DNA from: an uncultured Actinobaculum sp.
Lineage (GTDB): Bacteria; Actinomycetota; Actinomycetes; Actinomycetales; Actinomycetaceae
NCBI GenBank assembly: GCA_938020505.1
Contig: CALIHR010000025.1
Span: 62,001 to 126,000, forward strand
Length of the DNA: 64,000 bases
Direction of reading: 5' to 3'
The position numbers were made by a program, and so were the translations under genes. Below, piece after piece: positions 26,672 through 35,733 of the stretch (positions are counted from its first letter, which is position 1; each line of letters opens with the position of its first letter). The notes beneath the pieces are model-generated. The model saw only the letters and a list, made by a program, of their open reading frames with translations. It had not been told where the DNA came from and made no database searches.

Positions 26672-26730
26672 CTCACCACTCGCTTCTCACCACTCAAAAT
26701 CTCACCACCTAACTCACCAATAACTCACCA
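26672..26730 (+). repeat. five CTCACCA repeats in the leader of the methylase gene
   Basis: CTCACCA occurs at 26672, 26686, 26701, 26713 and 26724, all in the same orientation and separated by AT-rich bases, between the helicase stop and the methylase start (26743). The strand is almost free of G here. Confidence 0.8.
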
Positions 26731-26742
26731 AGAAAGAGAAAA

Positions 26743-29517
26743 ATGAATAGTGCACCAAAGAGGAAGCTCATCGAAACGTCTCTCCCTTTGGAGGCGATCA
26801 ATGACGCCTCTGTCCGGGAAAAGTCGATTCGCCACGGGCATCCCTCCACACTTCACCTATATTGGGCACGTCGTCCACTCGCGACGGCACGCGCCGTCCT
26901 CTTCGCCCAACTTGTGGACGATCCCGCGTCGCGGCCCGAGGAGTTTCCCACCGCCCACGCACAGGACGCCGAACGCGCCAGGCTCCACGAGCTCATGGAA
27001 AGACTCGTAAAGTGGGAGAACAGCAATGACGCCGAGCTCTTCAGCCAAGCCCGCGAGGAAATCCGCAAAAGCAACGGGGGCGAGCTTCCCGCCGTTCTCG
27101 ATCCCTTTGCCGGAGGCGGATCTATCCCGCTCGAGGCTCAACGCCTGGGGCTCGAAGCCCACGCCAGCGATCTCAACCCGCTTGCCGTGCTCATCGACAA
27201 GGCTCTCATCGAAATACCGCCGAAATTCTTCTCTCGCCCGCCGGTTTATCCAGGCGCCGCGGAAGAAAGAACAGAGTGGGTCCGGGCCGAAGGCTTGGTT
27301 GCTGACGTTCGGGAATACGGCAGGTGGATTCGCGACGAGGCCGAGCGGCGCATCGGCCACCTTTACCCGAAGGTCATGGCACCCGGAGGCACAGAGCACA
27401 CCGTCATCGCTTGGATATGGGCGCGGACGGTCCGCAGCCCCAATCCCGCCAACCCTATCGAAACGCCATTGGTTAGGTCTTGGTGGCTGAGCAAGAAGAA
27501 AAACAAGGAAGCCTGGGTGCGCGCCGCCGTCGAGAACGGAAAAGTACGCTACGAGGTTGTGCACAGCGCCGACGGGCCGACGGGAGAAGACGATGGGACG
27601 GTGGGGCGCAAGGGAGGCCGCGCGATTGGTGACGGCACAGCAATCTCACTGAACTACATTCGTGAGCAGGGGCGCGCGCAAAAACTAGGAGAGCACCTCA
27701 TTGCGATCGTGGCGGAAGGGCAGAAAGGACGGATTTACATTTCGCCGAATGAAGTGCACGAGGAAGCCCTTAATGTGGAACTTCCTTCTAATGTGCCGAT
27801 GGGGGATTTACCAAAGAATCCGCGGGACTTTAAAACACCAAACTACGGAATGTCCAAATGGTCCGACCTGTTTACGAATCGGCAACTCGTTGCCTTGACG
27901 ACGCTGAGCGACATCGTAGGGGAGGCGCGCGAGAAAATTCTGGCCGATGCCCTTGCCGCAGGCATACCGGAGGGCGAACGGCTGGAGAAGGGGGACACCG
28001 GTGCCGCCGCCTATGCCGACGCTGTCGCCACATACCTGGCTCTCGCCGTCAGCCGAACTACCAATTATTCTTCGAGCCTATGTGGTTGGGATAACGGTTA
28101 TCAAAAAATGCGTAATGTATTCGCCCGGCAAGCCATTCCCATGGTGTGGGACTACGCGGAAGCCAATCCATTTTCTCATTCGTCGGGCAATTTCCTGGGA
28201 CAGGTCGAATGGGTGTCGAAGGCTGTCGAACACGCGCCCGCCTCAACCGCCTCGCAAGCCGATCAAGTTAGCGCGTCTGCGCGCAATTACGAGGGTCTCG
28301 TCGTCTCCACCGATCCGCCCTATTACGACAACATCGGCTACTCGGATCTGTCAGATTACTTCTACGTGTGGCTTCGCCGATGCCTCAAGAATATTCATCC
28401 GAGTGTCGTCGGAACGATGCTCACCCCCAAAACTGATGAGCTGGTCGCCAACCCCTATCGCCACGACGGCAAGGAAGGCGCGCAGAAGTTCTTCGTTGAG
28501 GGATTCAATTCCGTTTTCCAGCGGATCAGAACCGGTGCCAATCCCGATGTGCCGATGACCGTCTATTACGCCTACAAGCAGCAAGATTCCGGGAAGGAAG
28601 GAACCTCCTCGACAGGATGGCACACTCTGCTCGATGGCCTCATCGAGGCCGGATGGTCCGTCACCGCCACGTGGCCCATGCGCAGTGAATTGACGAATCG
28701 GATGCTTTCGCAGGGCACAAATGCTCTGGCATCCTCCATCGTTCTCGCCTGCCGCCCACGCCCCGCCGATGCTCCGTCGATCAACCGGCGCGCTTTCGTC
28801 GCCACGCTCAAGGCCGAGCTTCCCGAAGCCTTGCACACCCTTATGCAAGGCGCCGTCGCCCCGGTCGACCTGGCTCAGGCGGCGATCGGACCGGGCATCT
28901 CCGTTTTCTCCCGCTACTCGCGGGTGCGAGACGCCGACGGCACGACCATGTCCGTCAAGGACGCCCTGCGTCTGATCAACGCGACGCTCGATGAAGTGCT
29001 CGGCGAACAGGAGTCCGATTTCGATCCCGAAACCCGCTTCGCCGTCCGCTGGTACCGGCAGTACGGGTGGGACCTTGCGCTTTCTGGTGAAGCCGACCAA
29101 CTCGCCCGCAGCAGCGACACGTCCTTTGCCGCTTTGGAACGCGGTGGCATCTTCGAAGCAAGAGGCGGAAAGGCTCGCCTTCTGTCGCCAGTGGAGCTCA
29201 GCGGGCACTGGAATCCGGAGACCGACGAACACGTGAGCATCTGGGAAACCACCGTTCGCCTATCCGGAGCGATGAGAGAACGCGGCGCCGATGACGTCTC
29301 CGAACTGCTCGCGGGACTCCACGGCAGGGTGAGCGAGACTGCCGTGAAAGAACTTGGCTTTCTCCTCTTTCACGAGGCCGAAAAGAAGGATGACTCTCCA
29401 GACGCCCTCCTCTTCAACAGCCTTGTCACCGCTTGGGGAGACGTGAGCGAGCGCGCTCGCCGCATCGCCTCGCGGCCGCGTGCTGCTCAGCAAACCTTCG
29501 ACCTGAACGAAGTGTGA
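26743..29517 (+). CDS. DUF1156 DNA adenine methylase (COG1743-type)
   Basis: A 924-residue N6-adenine DNA methyltransferase. ATG 26743 follows AAGAAAGAG. The N-terminal DUF1156 block is clear (KLIETSLPLEAIND, EKSIRHGHPSTLHLYWARRPLA). The SAM-binding motif DPFAGGGSIPLEAQRLG is near residue 120 and the catalytic motif STDPPYYDNIGYSDLSDYFYVW near 524. Between them lies a large target-recognition region. The family is found in defence islands with DUF499 ATPases and SNF2-type helicases. It probably marks host DNA as self; the recognition site is unknown. Base composition is lower in GC than in the core genes. Confidence 0.9.
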   Translation: MNSAPKRKLIETSLPLEAINDASVREKSIRHGHPSTLHLYWARRPLATARAVLFAQLVDDPASRPEEFPTAHAQDAERARLHELMERLVKWENSNDAELFSQAREEIRKSNGGELPAVLDPFAGGGSIPLEAQRLGLEAHASDLNPLAVLIDKALIEIPPKFFSRPPVYPGAAEERTEWVRAEGLVADVREYGRWIRDEAERRIGHLYPKVMAPGGTEHTVIAWIWARTVRSPNPANPIETPLVRSWWLSKKKNKEAWVRAAVENGKVRYEVVHSADGPTGEDDGTVGRKGGRAIGDGTAISLNYIREQGRAQKLGEHLIAIVAEGQKGRIYISPNEVHEEALNVELPSNVPMGDLPKNPRDFKTPNYGMSKWSDLFTNRQLVALTTLSDIVGEAREKILADALAAGIPEGERLEKGDTGAAAYADAVATYLALAVSRTTNYSSSLCGWDNGYQKMRNVFARQAIPMVWDYAEANPFSHSSGNFLGQVEWVSKAVEHAPASTASQADQVSASARNYEGLVVSTDPPYYDNIGYSDLSDYFYVWLRRCLKNIHPSVVGTMLTPKTDELVANPYRHDGKEGAQKFFVEGFNSVFQRIRTGANPDVPMTVYYAYKQQDSGKEGTSSTGWHTLLDGLIEAGWSVTATWPMRSELTNRMLSQGTNALASSIVLACRPRPADAPSINRRAFVATLKAELPEALHTLMQGAVAPVDLAQAAIGPGISVFSRYSRVRDADGTTMSVKDALRLINATLDEVLGEQESDFDPETRFAVRWYRQYGWDLALSGEADQLARSSDTSFAALERGGIFEARGGKARLLSPVELSGHWNPETDEHVSIWETTVRLSGAMRERGADDVSELLAGLHGRVSETAVKELGFLLFHEAEKKDDSPDALLFNSLVTAWGDVSERARRIASRPRAAQQTFDLNEV

Positions 29518-29624
29518 CAGAGGCAATGGACATCGCACTTCTGTCACCCCATCGCAGCGTTCCACAGCACTTTAGCCAGTGCCTCACCTCATCAACAGAC
29601 AGCATCTTCTAGGAGAAACAAATC

Positions 29625-32600
29625 ATGGCAATAAACAATCGCGACAGGGTGAGCAGGGCATTCGACCTGCTCTCGGAGGGCCTGATCGACGTCGTCGATC
29701 CGGTCATGACCCGCGCCTTCGCAACGAACGCATGGACCGAAGTTTGGGCCAGCGAAGACGCCGCCAAACGCGGCGGCAAGTCATACATTATGGAGAAGGA
29801 GGACGTTCAAACCCAGCTTCGCGCGATCACCGAGAAAGGCCGCGAGTTCAGCGGCGTCCTTTCCCGCGCGCAGCAGAGCTTCGCCTCCGAACTGCGAGAA
29901 ACCAGAAACCGGTGGGCGCACGGACACCAGTTCAGCTCGGATGACACCGCGCGCGCTTTGGACACCATCGAGCGGCTCCTCCGGGCAGTCGACGCCGTCG
30001 ATTCCGCGGACGACGTGCGCAAATTGCGTCTCGACTTACAACGCACGGTGTACGAGGAACAGAAACGCAAACAGGCTAAACGCGTGGAGCACATCGCCAT
30101 CGAAGGCGACGGGATGAAACCCTGGCGCGAGGTTATCCGCCCCCACGAAGATGTGGCCCGCGGCGAATTTACCGCCTCCGAGTTCGCCGCTGACCTTCAC
30201 ACAGTTCACGCCGGTCTAGCCTCGGGAACGGAATACGCCGATCCCGTGGAGTTCTTCTCCCGCACCTACATCACCGACGGTCTGCGTGATCTCCTCACGC
30301 GCGCCCTCCGCCGCTTGACCGGTGACATGAACGCCAGCCCGGTGGTCAACCTGCAAACCAATTTCGGAGGCGGCAAAACGCATTCGATGCTCGCCCTCTA
30401 CCACCTGTTCAGCGGCATCGAACGCGATCGGTTTCCCCAGGAGATTCAGGACCTCGTGGCCGAGGCAGGTAACCCTGAGCTCGAATCTTTGAGGGTCAAG
30501 CGAGTTGCCCTGGTCGGCACGGATCTTCAGGCGGGCTCTCCGCAGATCAAAGACGACGGCACCGAGGTGCGCACTCTGTGGGGTGAGCTCGCCTGGCAGC
30601 TTGGCGGACGCGAGGCCTATGCGATAGTGGCAGAAGCAGACGAGACCGGAACCAACCCGGGGGATGCCCTTCGCACACTCATCTCGCAATACTCGCCCAC
30701 GCTCATCCTCATCGACGAATGGGTCGCCTACGCTCGTCAGCTCGTCACAGAGAGGGAGCTTCCCGCAGGCTCATTCGAAACGCAGTTTACCTTCGCTCAG
30801 TCGCTCACCGAGATCGTTCGCTCGATTCCCGGTGCGATGCTCGTCGTCTCGATACCGGCGTCGGACAGGGGAACGAAAGACTACGGATCGCAGATTGAGA
30901 TCGGCGGAGAGAACGGCCGGCTCGCCCTCGAACGTCTCCAAAACGTGATCCGCCGTGTTGCCGACCAATGGCGTCCATCCAGCAAGGACGAGTCCTTCGA
31001 AATCGTGCGCCGGCGGCTCTTCCAACCTCCGGATGCAAAAGGGCTTGCCGCGATTGCCGCCGTCGCCCGCAGCTTCACGAACATGTACCGCAAAGACTCG
31101 GGTCATTTTCCGCGCGCTGCCGCCAATCCCAACGACGACTACGAGCGGCGTATTCGCGCCTCGTACCCGCTGCATCCTGAGCTGCTCGACAGGCTGTACG
31201 AGGACTGGTCTGCCCTCGAGCGCTTCCAGCGTACGCGCGGCGTGCTCAAACTGGTCTCCTCGATCGTTCACGAATTGTGGGCATCCAATGACACGTCGCC
31301 GCTCATCCTTCCCAGCAATGTTCCCCTGGCGGCATCCTCCGTCAACACTGACCTCACCCAGTACCTCGAGGACCGCTGGAAACCGATCATCGACTCGGAC
31401 ATCGACGGCGCCGACTCCACTGCTTCGCGCATCGACAAGGAAAAGACGAGCCTTGGCGCTCGTTTCATCACCCAACGTTTGGCGCGCACTATTTTTATGG
31501 GTGCGGCTCCCAGGACGTCACGCAAGGGCTTGGACAAGCAATACGTGTGGCTTGGAACCGCGATACCGGGGGATGCCTTGGGGAACTTCGCCATGGCGAT
31601 CGAGCAATTGACCCAACGCTCAACCTACTTCTACGAGGAGCAAGGTCACTACTGGTTCGATACTCAGCCTTCGGTGACGAAGACGGCCAATGACCATGCC
31701 GAACGTCTGCGAGAGGACCCGGAGACGGTATGGAACGAAATCGTCGATCGCCTGCGTTCGCAGGAACGGAAACGGGGCGTTTTCGCAAGAGTGCACGCGG
31801 CTCCTGAGACGACCGCCGATATTCCCGACGTCGACGAGGCGCGGCTTGTGATTGTTCACCCACGCCATTCTTATCGCAAGCAGGAGGGAGAAAGCTCTCC
31901 TGCTCTCAAATGGGTGCGTGAAGCCGTCGAATCCAAGGGGACGAGCCAGCGCGTGCATCGAAACATGCTTGTATTTGCGGTGGCCGACGCCAATGAGCTG
32001 GAGCGCTTGGAATCCGCGACGCGCAGCTATCTGGGCTGGAAGAAAGTTCGGGACACCTCCGACGAGCTCAACTTGACGGCACAGCAGAGGAAACAGGCCG
32101 AGGAATCGGTTACGCGCTGTGAGCAGACCGTGGAGGACAGGCTAGGTTCGACGTACACGTGGACCGCGTACCCAGAACAGCCTCCGACCGGGCCGTTTCG
32201 CGTAACTCCAGACAAGGTGCCCGATTCAAGCGATGCCTCGGTGGCAGAGCGAATCGGCGTCAAACTCGTGCGCGAAGACCAGATCGTCACTGAACTTGGC
32301 CCGTCTATACTCGGTGCCGTCTTCCACGAGGAACTGGCAACCTTGTGGGAAGAGAAGGGTGAGATCGGCGTAGGGGAGTTGTGGGGCTATTTCACCCGCT
32401 ACCCGTATATGCACAGGCTCGCCGGACGCTCGGTGCTCGATCGTGCGATCGAAACGGCGGCCTCGGCCGTTCTGGTGGAAGGGGAGCGGTTCGCCATCGC
32501 CGCGGACCGCGACGAAAAGACCGGCCGTTACCGGGAACTCATTCTCCCGCCGTCGGCCAATGCGAGTGCACGCGTCACGGATCGCACCCTCCTCGTCGAA

Positions 32601-33077
32601 TGGGAACGCGCCAAGGCCCAGCACGAGGCCGATCGTCTGCGAGCCCAGCAGGAATCCTCACAAGTCGCCTGGATCGCAGACAGTCCGAGCGATGGGGCCG
32701 CAGCTGACTTCGCGGCAGGCTACGCGCCGAGTTCAGCGGCGACGTCGGCCGCCCTCGTGTCTTCCCACCGCATCGATCGTCTTGACGTCGGCATCGATAA
32801 AGCGATTGTGACCGATCCCGATGCTTCCGCCGCAGAGAAGGTCCTTGCTCGCTTTTTCGGGTCGGTGAGAATCGACCCCGATCGCTATGTTCGCGACATC
32901 GGCAATGTCACCCGCGAAGTCATAGACTGGCTTGCGGGCGCTGGGGCAAAGCTCGACATAAGGATCGACATCCAGGCGACCAAACTTGAGGGCTTCGATG
33001 AATCCGAGGTGCGCACCATCGGCGAGAACGCCCGCACTCTTAAGTTCGATCCGGGTTTCGGTTTCGAAAAAGGGTGA
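29625..33077 (+). CDS. DUF499 AAA+ ATPase with N-terminal Swt1-like HEPN domain
   Basis: A 1150-residue protein; ATG 29625 follows AGGAGA. Residues 5-120 match the Swt1-like HEPN fold, and the segment ELRETRNRWAHGHQF contains the Rx4H motif (Arg94, His99) of HEPN ribonucleases. The DUF499 ATPase follows: Walker A NFGGGKTHSMLAL near residue 247 and Walker B PTLILIDEWVAYAR near 361, with the conserved ALVGT and SIPASDRG blocks. The remainder is helical with a charged C-terminus. It is the third gene of the cassette. I infer a phage-sensing ATPase whose HEPN domain may cleave RNA when triggered; a purely structural HEPN role is the alternative. Confidence 0.88.
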   Translation: MAINNRDRVSRAFDLLSEGLIDVVDPVMTRAFATNAWTEVWASEDAAKRGGKSYIMEKEDVQTQLRAITEKGREFSGVLSRAQQSFASELRETRNRWAHGHQFSSDDTARALDTIERLLRAVDAVDSADDVRKLRLDLQRTVYEEQKRKQAKRVEHIAIEGDGMKPWREVIRPHEDVARGEFTASEFAADLHTVHAGLASGTEYADPVEFFSRTYITDGLRDLLTRALRRLTGDMNASPVVNLQTNFGGGKTHSMLALYHLFSGIERDRFPQEIQDLVAEAGNPELESLRVKRVALVGTDLQAGSPQIKDDGTEVRTLWGELAWQLGGREAYAIVAEADETGTNPGDALRTLISQYSPTLILIDEWVAYARQLVTERELPAGSFETQFTFAQSLTEIVRSIPGAMLVVSIPASDRGTKDYGSQIEIGGENGRLALERLQNVIRRVADQWRPSSKDESFEIVRRRLFQPPDAKGLAAIAAVARSFTNMYRKDSGHFPRAAANPNDDYERRIRASYPLHPELLDRLYEDWSALERFQRTRGVLKLVSSIVHELWASNDTSPLILPSNVPLAASSVNTDLTQYLEDRWKPIIDSDIDGADSTASRIDKEKTSLGARFITQRLARTIFMGAAPRTSRKGLDKQYVWLGTAIPGDALGNFAMAIEQLTQRSTYFYEEQGHYWFDTQPSVTKTANDHAERLREDPETVWNEIVDRLRSQERKRGVFARVHAAPETTADIPDVDEARLVIVHPRHSYRKQEGESSPALKWVREAVESKGTSQRVHRNMLVFAVADANELERLESATRSYLGWKKVRDTSDELNLTAQQRKQAEESVTRCEQTVEDRLGSTYTWTAYPEQPPTGPFRVTPDKVPDSSDASVAERIGVKLVREDQIVTELGPSILGAVFHEELATLWEEKGEIGVGELWGYFTRYPYMHRLAGRSVLDRAIETAASAVLVEGERFAIAADRDEKTGRYRELILPPSANASARVTDRTLLVEWERAKAQHEADRLRAQQESSQVAWIADSPSDGAAADFAAGYAPSSAATSAALVSSHRIDRLDVGIDKAIVTDPDASAAEKVLARFFGSVRIDPDRYVRDIGNVTREVIDWLAGAGAKLDIRIDIQATKLEGFDESEVRTIGENARTLKFDPGFGFEKG

Positions 33078-33428
33078 ACTTCGTGAGCTTCGGAAGGACG
33101 TGAACGGTAATGGGGCGAGGCAGAGTGTGAATGGTCTCGTATGGCCTGTCTCGCCCCTATGCCCGCCGGAGTCCTCGCCCCTGTGCCCGCCGAGTACAGC
33201 TGCGGTGCTTGCAGGGCGTTGTGGTCCTCGCACCGTTTAGTAGACTTGAGCTAGTCGACCCCCGGCTAGGCCTCGAGCGTGTTTCCACGCAATGCCCAAA
33301 TGTCCGGGTCCTGTATTCCAATGAGGTGTGACATGCGGTAGTTGAGTTTTGACGAACCGGTCTAGAAGTTCTGTCAAGAGGTTGACGGGCGTTGCGGATC
33401 TTGCAGGTCGCTCAATCCACCGCGCCGA
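33078..33428. other. 351-bp spacer after the defence operon
   Basis: No intact gene is seen between the ATPase stop and the convergent lipoprotein gene. A short repeated phrase (TCGCCCCTRTGCCCGCCG, with R varying) occurs twice near 33149-33190. The only gene-like content is the eroded Abi_2-like stretch at 33333-33420. Confidence 0.5.
33333..33420 (+). pseudogene. eroded N-terminal remnant of an Abi_2-family gene
   Basis: Read from ATG 33333, the sequence gives M-R-stop-LSFDEPV-stop-KF, which lines up with the WLSFDEQVEKL start of the better-preserved remnant at 35593. The nucleotide match covers roughly the first 40 bases and two in-frame stops interrupt it. Function is lost. Confidence 0.4.
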
Positions 33429-33959
33429 TCATGTATGAGGGCTGGCTTCACGCGATTTCTTGTACTCGTCTGCCCACTGGCTGAATTTGCTCTTTGCCTC
33501 ATCGAGGCGCTGCGATCCGATGATCTCTAGTGCGGCCCTGTAGGCCGGATCGAAATTGTCGGTGGCGCTCCCGGAGGCCCCCGTCACCTTCCATCCCATA
33601 GTGGGGCCGCCAACTTTGGGATTCAATTCTCCGGGAATGTCTCGGAGAGCCTTGCACAGTTCCCCGGACTTTCGCGCGTCGACGGAAAAATCCTTCGCTT
33701 CGAACGTCGGCTTCTCGCCGTAGCTCGGGCCATGCGAAAACGACGCTTTGGCGCCGTCGGCGGAAAGCACGAGGGTCCATCGCGAAGAATACGGCGGGGG
33801 AGTCGAGCCGCTGTTCCAACTAATCGATCCGACGCACGGTTTTGTGACGTCGGCGTTTGAGGAGCCGTTGCCGCTCGATGACTTCGAATCCGGGTCAGGC
33901 GTCAATCCGCAAGCGGCGAGCAGCCCAAGAGCCGCTGAAATCGTCAGGAACTTCTTCAT
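33429..33959 (-). CDS. putative lipoprotein of unknown function
   Basis: A 176-residue exported protein. The ATG at 33959 starts a typical lipoprotein signal (MKKFLTISAALGLLAAC) with lipobox LAAC and Cys17, followed by a Ser/Asn-rich linker. The mature part has two further cysteines (KPCVGSISW and GELCKALRD) and an amphipathic C-terminal helix rich in Lys and Glu. No family is recognised. The upstream frame remains open for 26 more codons through an 18-bp repeat array but has no signal character, so the array is taken as regulatory DNA. It is transcribed against the defence operon. Confidence 0.7.
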   Translation of the reverse strand: MKKFLTISAALGLLAACGLTPDPDSKSSSGNGSSNADVTKPCVGSISWNSGSTPPPYSSRWTLVLSADGAKASFSHGPSYGEKPTFEAKDFSVDARKSGELCKALRDIPGELNPKVGGPTMGWKVTGASGSATDNFDPAYRAALEIIGSQRLDEAKSKFSQWADEYKKSREASPHT

Positions 33960-33973
33960 GGCTTCCACTTTCT

Positions 33974-34058
33974 GTTGTCGCAACTCAATCTGCTGACGCA
34001 ACTCGATCTGCCGTGGCAACCTGACCGGTTGTCGCAACCCGATTCATGTTGTCGTCCT
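33974..34058. repeat. array of near-palindromic GTTGTCGCAAC units with 18-bp period
   Basis: Units start at 33974, 33992, 34010 and 34028 (exact 18-bp spacing), with a partial fifth at 34048. The first and fourth match GTTGTCGCAAC, an interrupted palindrome with arms GTTG and CAAC. The array begins 15 bp upstream of the lipoprotein start codon on the minus strand, where a promoter or operator is expected. Confidence 0.8.
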
Positions 34059-34382
34059 TCGATGAAGGAATCCTTCTCTTTCTAGCATACATCTCAACAG
34101 CCGCGTATGCCACCGCGAAGGGCCTCTGGTGAAATCGACGTCAGCGCTGTCCGCATCTAAACGACGCCCTTTGCGCTGAACGCCTTATTTCGATCAAAAC
34201 GCTATTTTCATCGTTAAAACACCACTATCGCATTACAACGGCTCCAAGAGCGGCCGTAGGGCGGGTAAGAGGAGCGATGAAACTATTTGTATTCGCATGC
34301 TCACAGTACGCTTGCTTATGGGGTGAAAGCGGCTGCGCGTTAGAATCAAACCTATGGAAAACGCTGGTTTGGAAGGCGGCAG
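34059..34382. other. 324-bp divergent intergenic region
   Basis: No gene is seen. It lies between the minus-strand lipoprotein and the plus-strand Zn-ribbon gene and must hold promoters for both. It is AT-richer than the flanks around 34180-34240. An AAGGCGG ribosome site precedes ATG 34383. Confidence 0.4.
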
Positions 34383-35504
34383 ATGTTCTGCCTGAATTGC
34401 AACGCGGCTCTTCCGGGAAACGCCGGTGTCTGCGGCAGATGCGGGATGCCGGTCAACAATGCCTCGCCCAGTCACCCCTTCAGCCAGATCAACCAAGCGC
34501 CGTTCCCTTATCAGGACGTCCCGATGGGCCATCCCGGAGGCCCGGCATGTCGGCAAGATTTTCCCGGTTACTCGCAGGGTCCAACTTATCCGGGGCCGGT
34601 GCCCCTTGGACAGCCGACGGCGCAGGGAGGCTCCGCCCTGTCTTACGGCCCGGTTCAGCCTTACAGCCCCGCTCAGTCTTTTCCTTCGCAGCGGGGCCCC
34701 ATGCAGCAGACTCCGTTCCAACAGGAGGCGGCGCCTCACGGCAATCCCGGCTTTCAACCAAGTCCGAGCGGAGGCCATTCTCCCGCGCCTCAGCCCGACC
34801 TCGGTCGTTTTCAGCCCGGGTCTGACTCCGACCCTGCTTCGCAGCAGCCTGATCTCGGCCCCGGCCAATCCCAGCCGAATTTCGGGCCGGGCGCGCCGCA
34901 GTTTCGGCCCGATTTGGGCCCTGTGCAGCCTCCGCCTGACTTCGCCGCCGCGCAGTCCGCTTCGTCCGATTTCGGCCCTGTTTCGTCGCAGTCAGCGGCC
35001 CCTCACGCCCATTCTGCGCCGCAATTCGGCGGCGGTCCGGGCACTCCTTTCGACGCCTGCCTTCGGAGGGCGTCGTCGCGTCTTCAGGCCCCGTTTTCCT
35101 ACCTTCCGGAGCTTTCGAGCTACCTGATGGTGACCGAACGCATGTCGGCCGTCATGGCGAATATGCACCAGTTCTTTTTCTTTACACAGAACGACGCCTG
35201 CAACGGCGCGCTGATGCATCAGTTCACGAGCGCCTGCGTCTCCTGGGCGCTCCACAATTACCAGGGTGCGCCGCGCGGCATGATGAAAGGCGTGGCGATC
35301 TATCCCGTGATGTGTCAGACCGTCGCCAATCCCGAGGTGATTGCCTTCACCAAGCAAAAACCGGATATGCATTATTCTTCTTTCACACTGGCCTGCTCGG
35401 TGGAGCTGTCGACGGGACGAGTTGAATGGATGGAGAAGACGCCGGTCTACGGGCTGGCCATGTGGAATGGAGTCAAGAAGGTCGCCGAATTGGCGCTGAC
35501 GTAG
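34383..35504 (+). CDS. zinc-ribbon protein with Pro/Gln-rich linker and novel C-terminal domain (paralogue 1)
   Basis: A 373-residue protein of unrecognised function. Residues 1-25 form a zinc ribbon (FCLNC ... CGRCGMPVN, two CxxC pairs). Residues 28-225 are a disordered Pro/Gln/Ser/Gly-rich linker with repeats such as QPDLGP and NFGPG. The last 145 residues form a compact domain beginning YLPELSSYLMV, with HQFFFFTQNDACNGA, NYQGAPRG, GVAIYPVMCQT and KTPVYGLAMWNGVKKVA. The same ribbon and domain recur in the gene at 35971, with a much shorter linker. A domain resembling DUF4234 or a viral-type protein was considered and not supported. A regulatory or envelope role is possible. Confidence 0.7.
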   Translation: MFCLNCNAALPGNAGVCGRCGMPVNNASPSHPFSQINQAPFPYQDVPMGHPGGPACRQDFPGYSQGPTYPGPVPLGQPTAQGGSALSYGPVQPYSPAQSFPSQRGPMQQTPFQQEAAPHGNPGFQPSPSGGHSPAPQPDLGRFQPGSDSDPASQQPDLGPGQSQPNFGPGAPQFRPDLGPVQPPPDFAAAQSASSDFGPVSSQSAAPHAHSAPQFGGGPGTPFDACLRRASSRLQAPFSYLPELSSYLMVTERMSAVMANMHQFFFFTQNDACNGALMHQFTSACVSWALHNYQGAPRGMMKGVAIYPVMCQTVANPEVIAFTKQKPDMHYSSFTLACSVELSTGRVEWMEKTPVYGLAMWNGVKKVAELALT

Positions 35505-35592
35505 CCGCTTCGGACGTACACGGAAGTTCAACCGTTCAGCGGGTACGATTGCGTTTCTCATTGAACATTGCGGCGTCTCGCACCATGTGGCA

Positions 35593-35733
35593 ATGTCGTG
35601 GTTGAGTTTCGACGAGCAAGTCGAGAAACTGACGAGAGCCGGTCTGCAAGTCAGCGACAAAGCCGAGCTGCATCGTTTCCTGTCTCGTGTCAATTACTTT
35701 CGTTTTCTACCGATTCTTTGGCGTCCCTTCTGA
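35593..35733 (+). pseudogene. truncated Abi_2-family (AbiD/F-like) gene
   Basis: A 46-codon frame begins MSWLSFDEQVEKLTRAGL and ends SRVNYFRFLPILWRPF before TGA. The start matches the N-terminus of Abi_2 abortive-infection proteins (LSFEEQ...L...G.......FL...NYYR). Full-length members have about 300 residues, so this is an N-terminal fragment. Nothing similar is visible downstream up to 35970, which is otherwise gene-free. It lies between the two Zn-ribbon paralogues. Confidence 0.5.

Noticed and set aside
23060..33077. DISARM or BREX assignment for the defence operon
   Set aside because: No DUF1998 (DrmB), no PLD gene, no PglZ or BrxL; the methylase is DUF1156 and the ATPase DUF499, so it is a different architecture.
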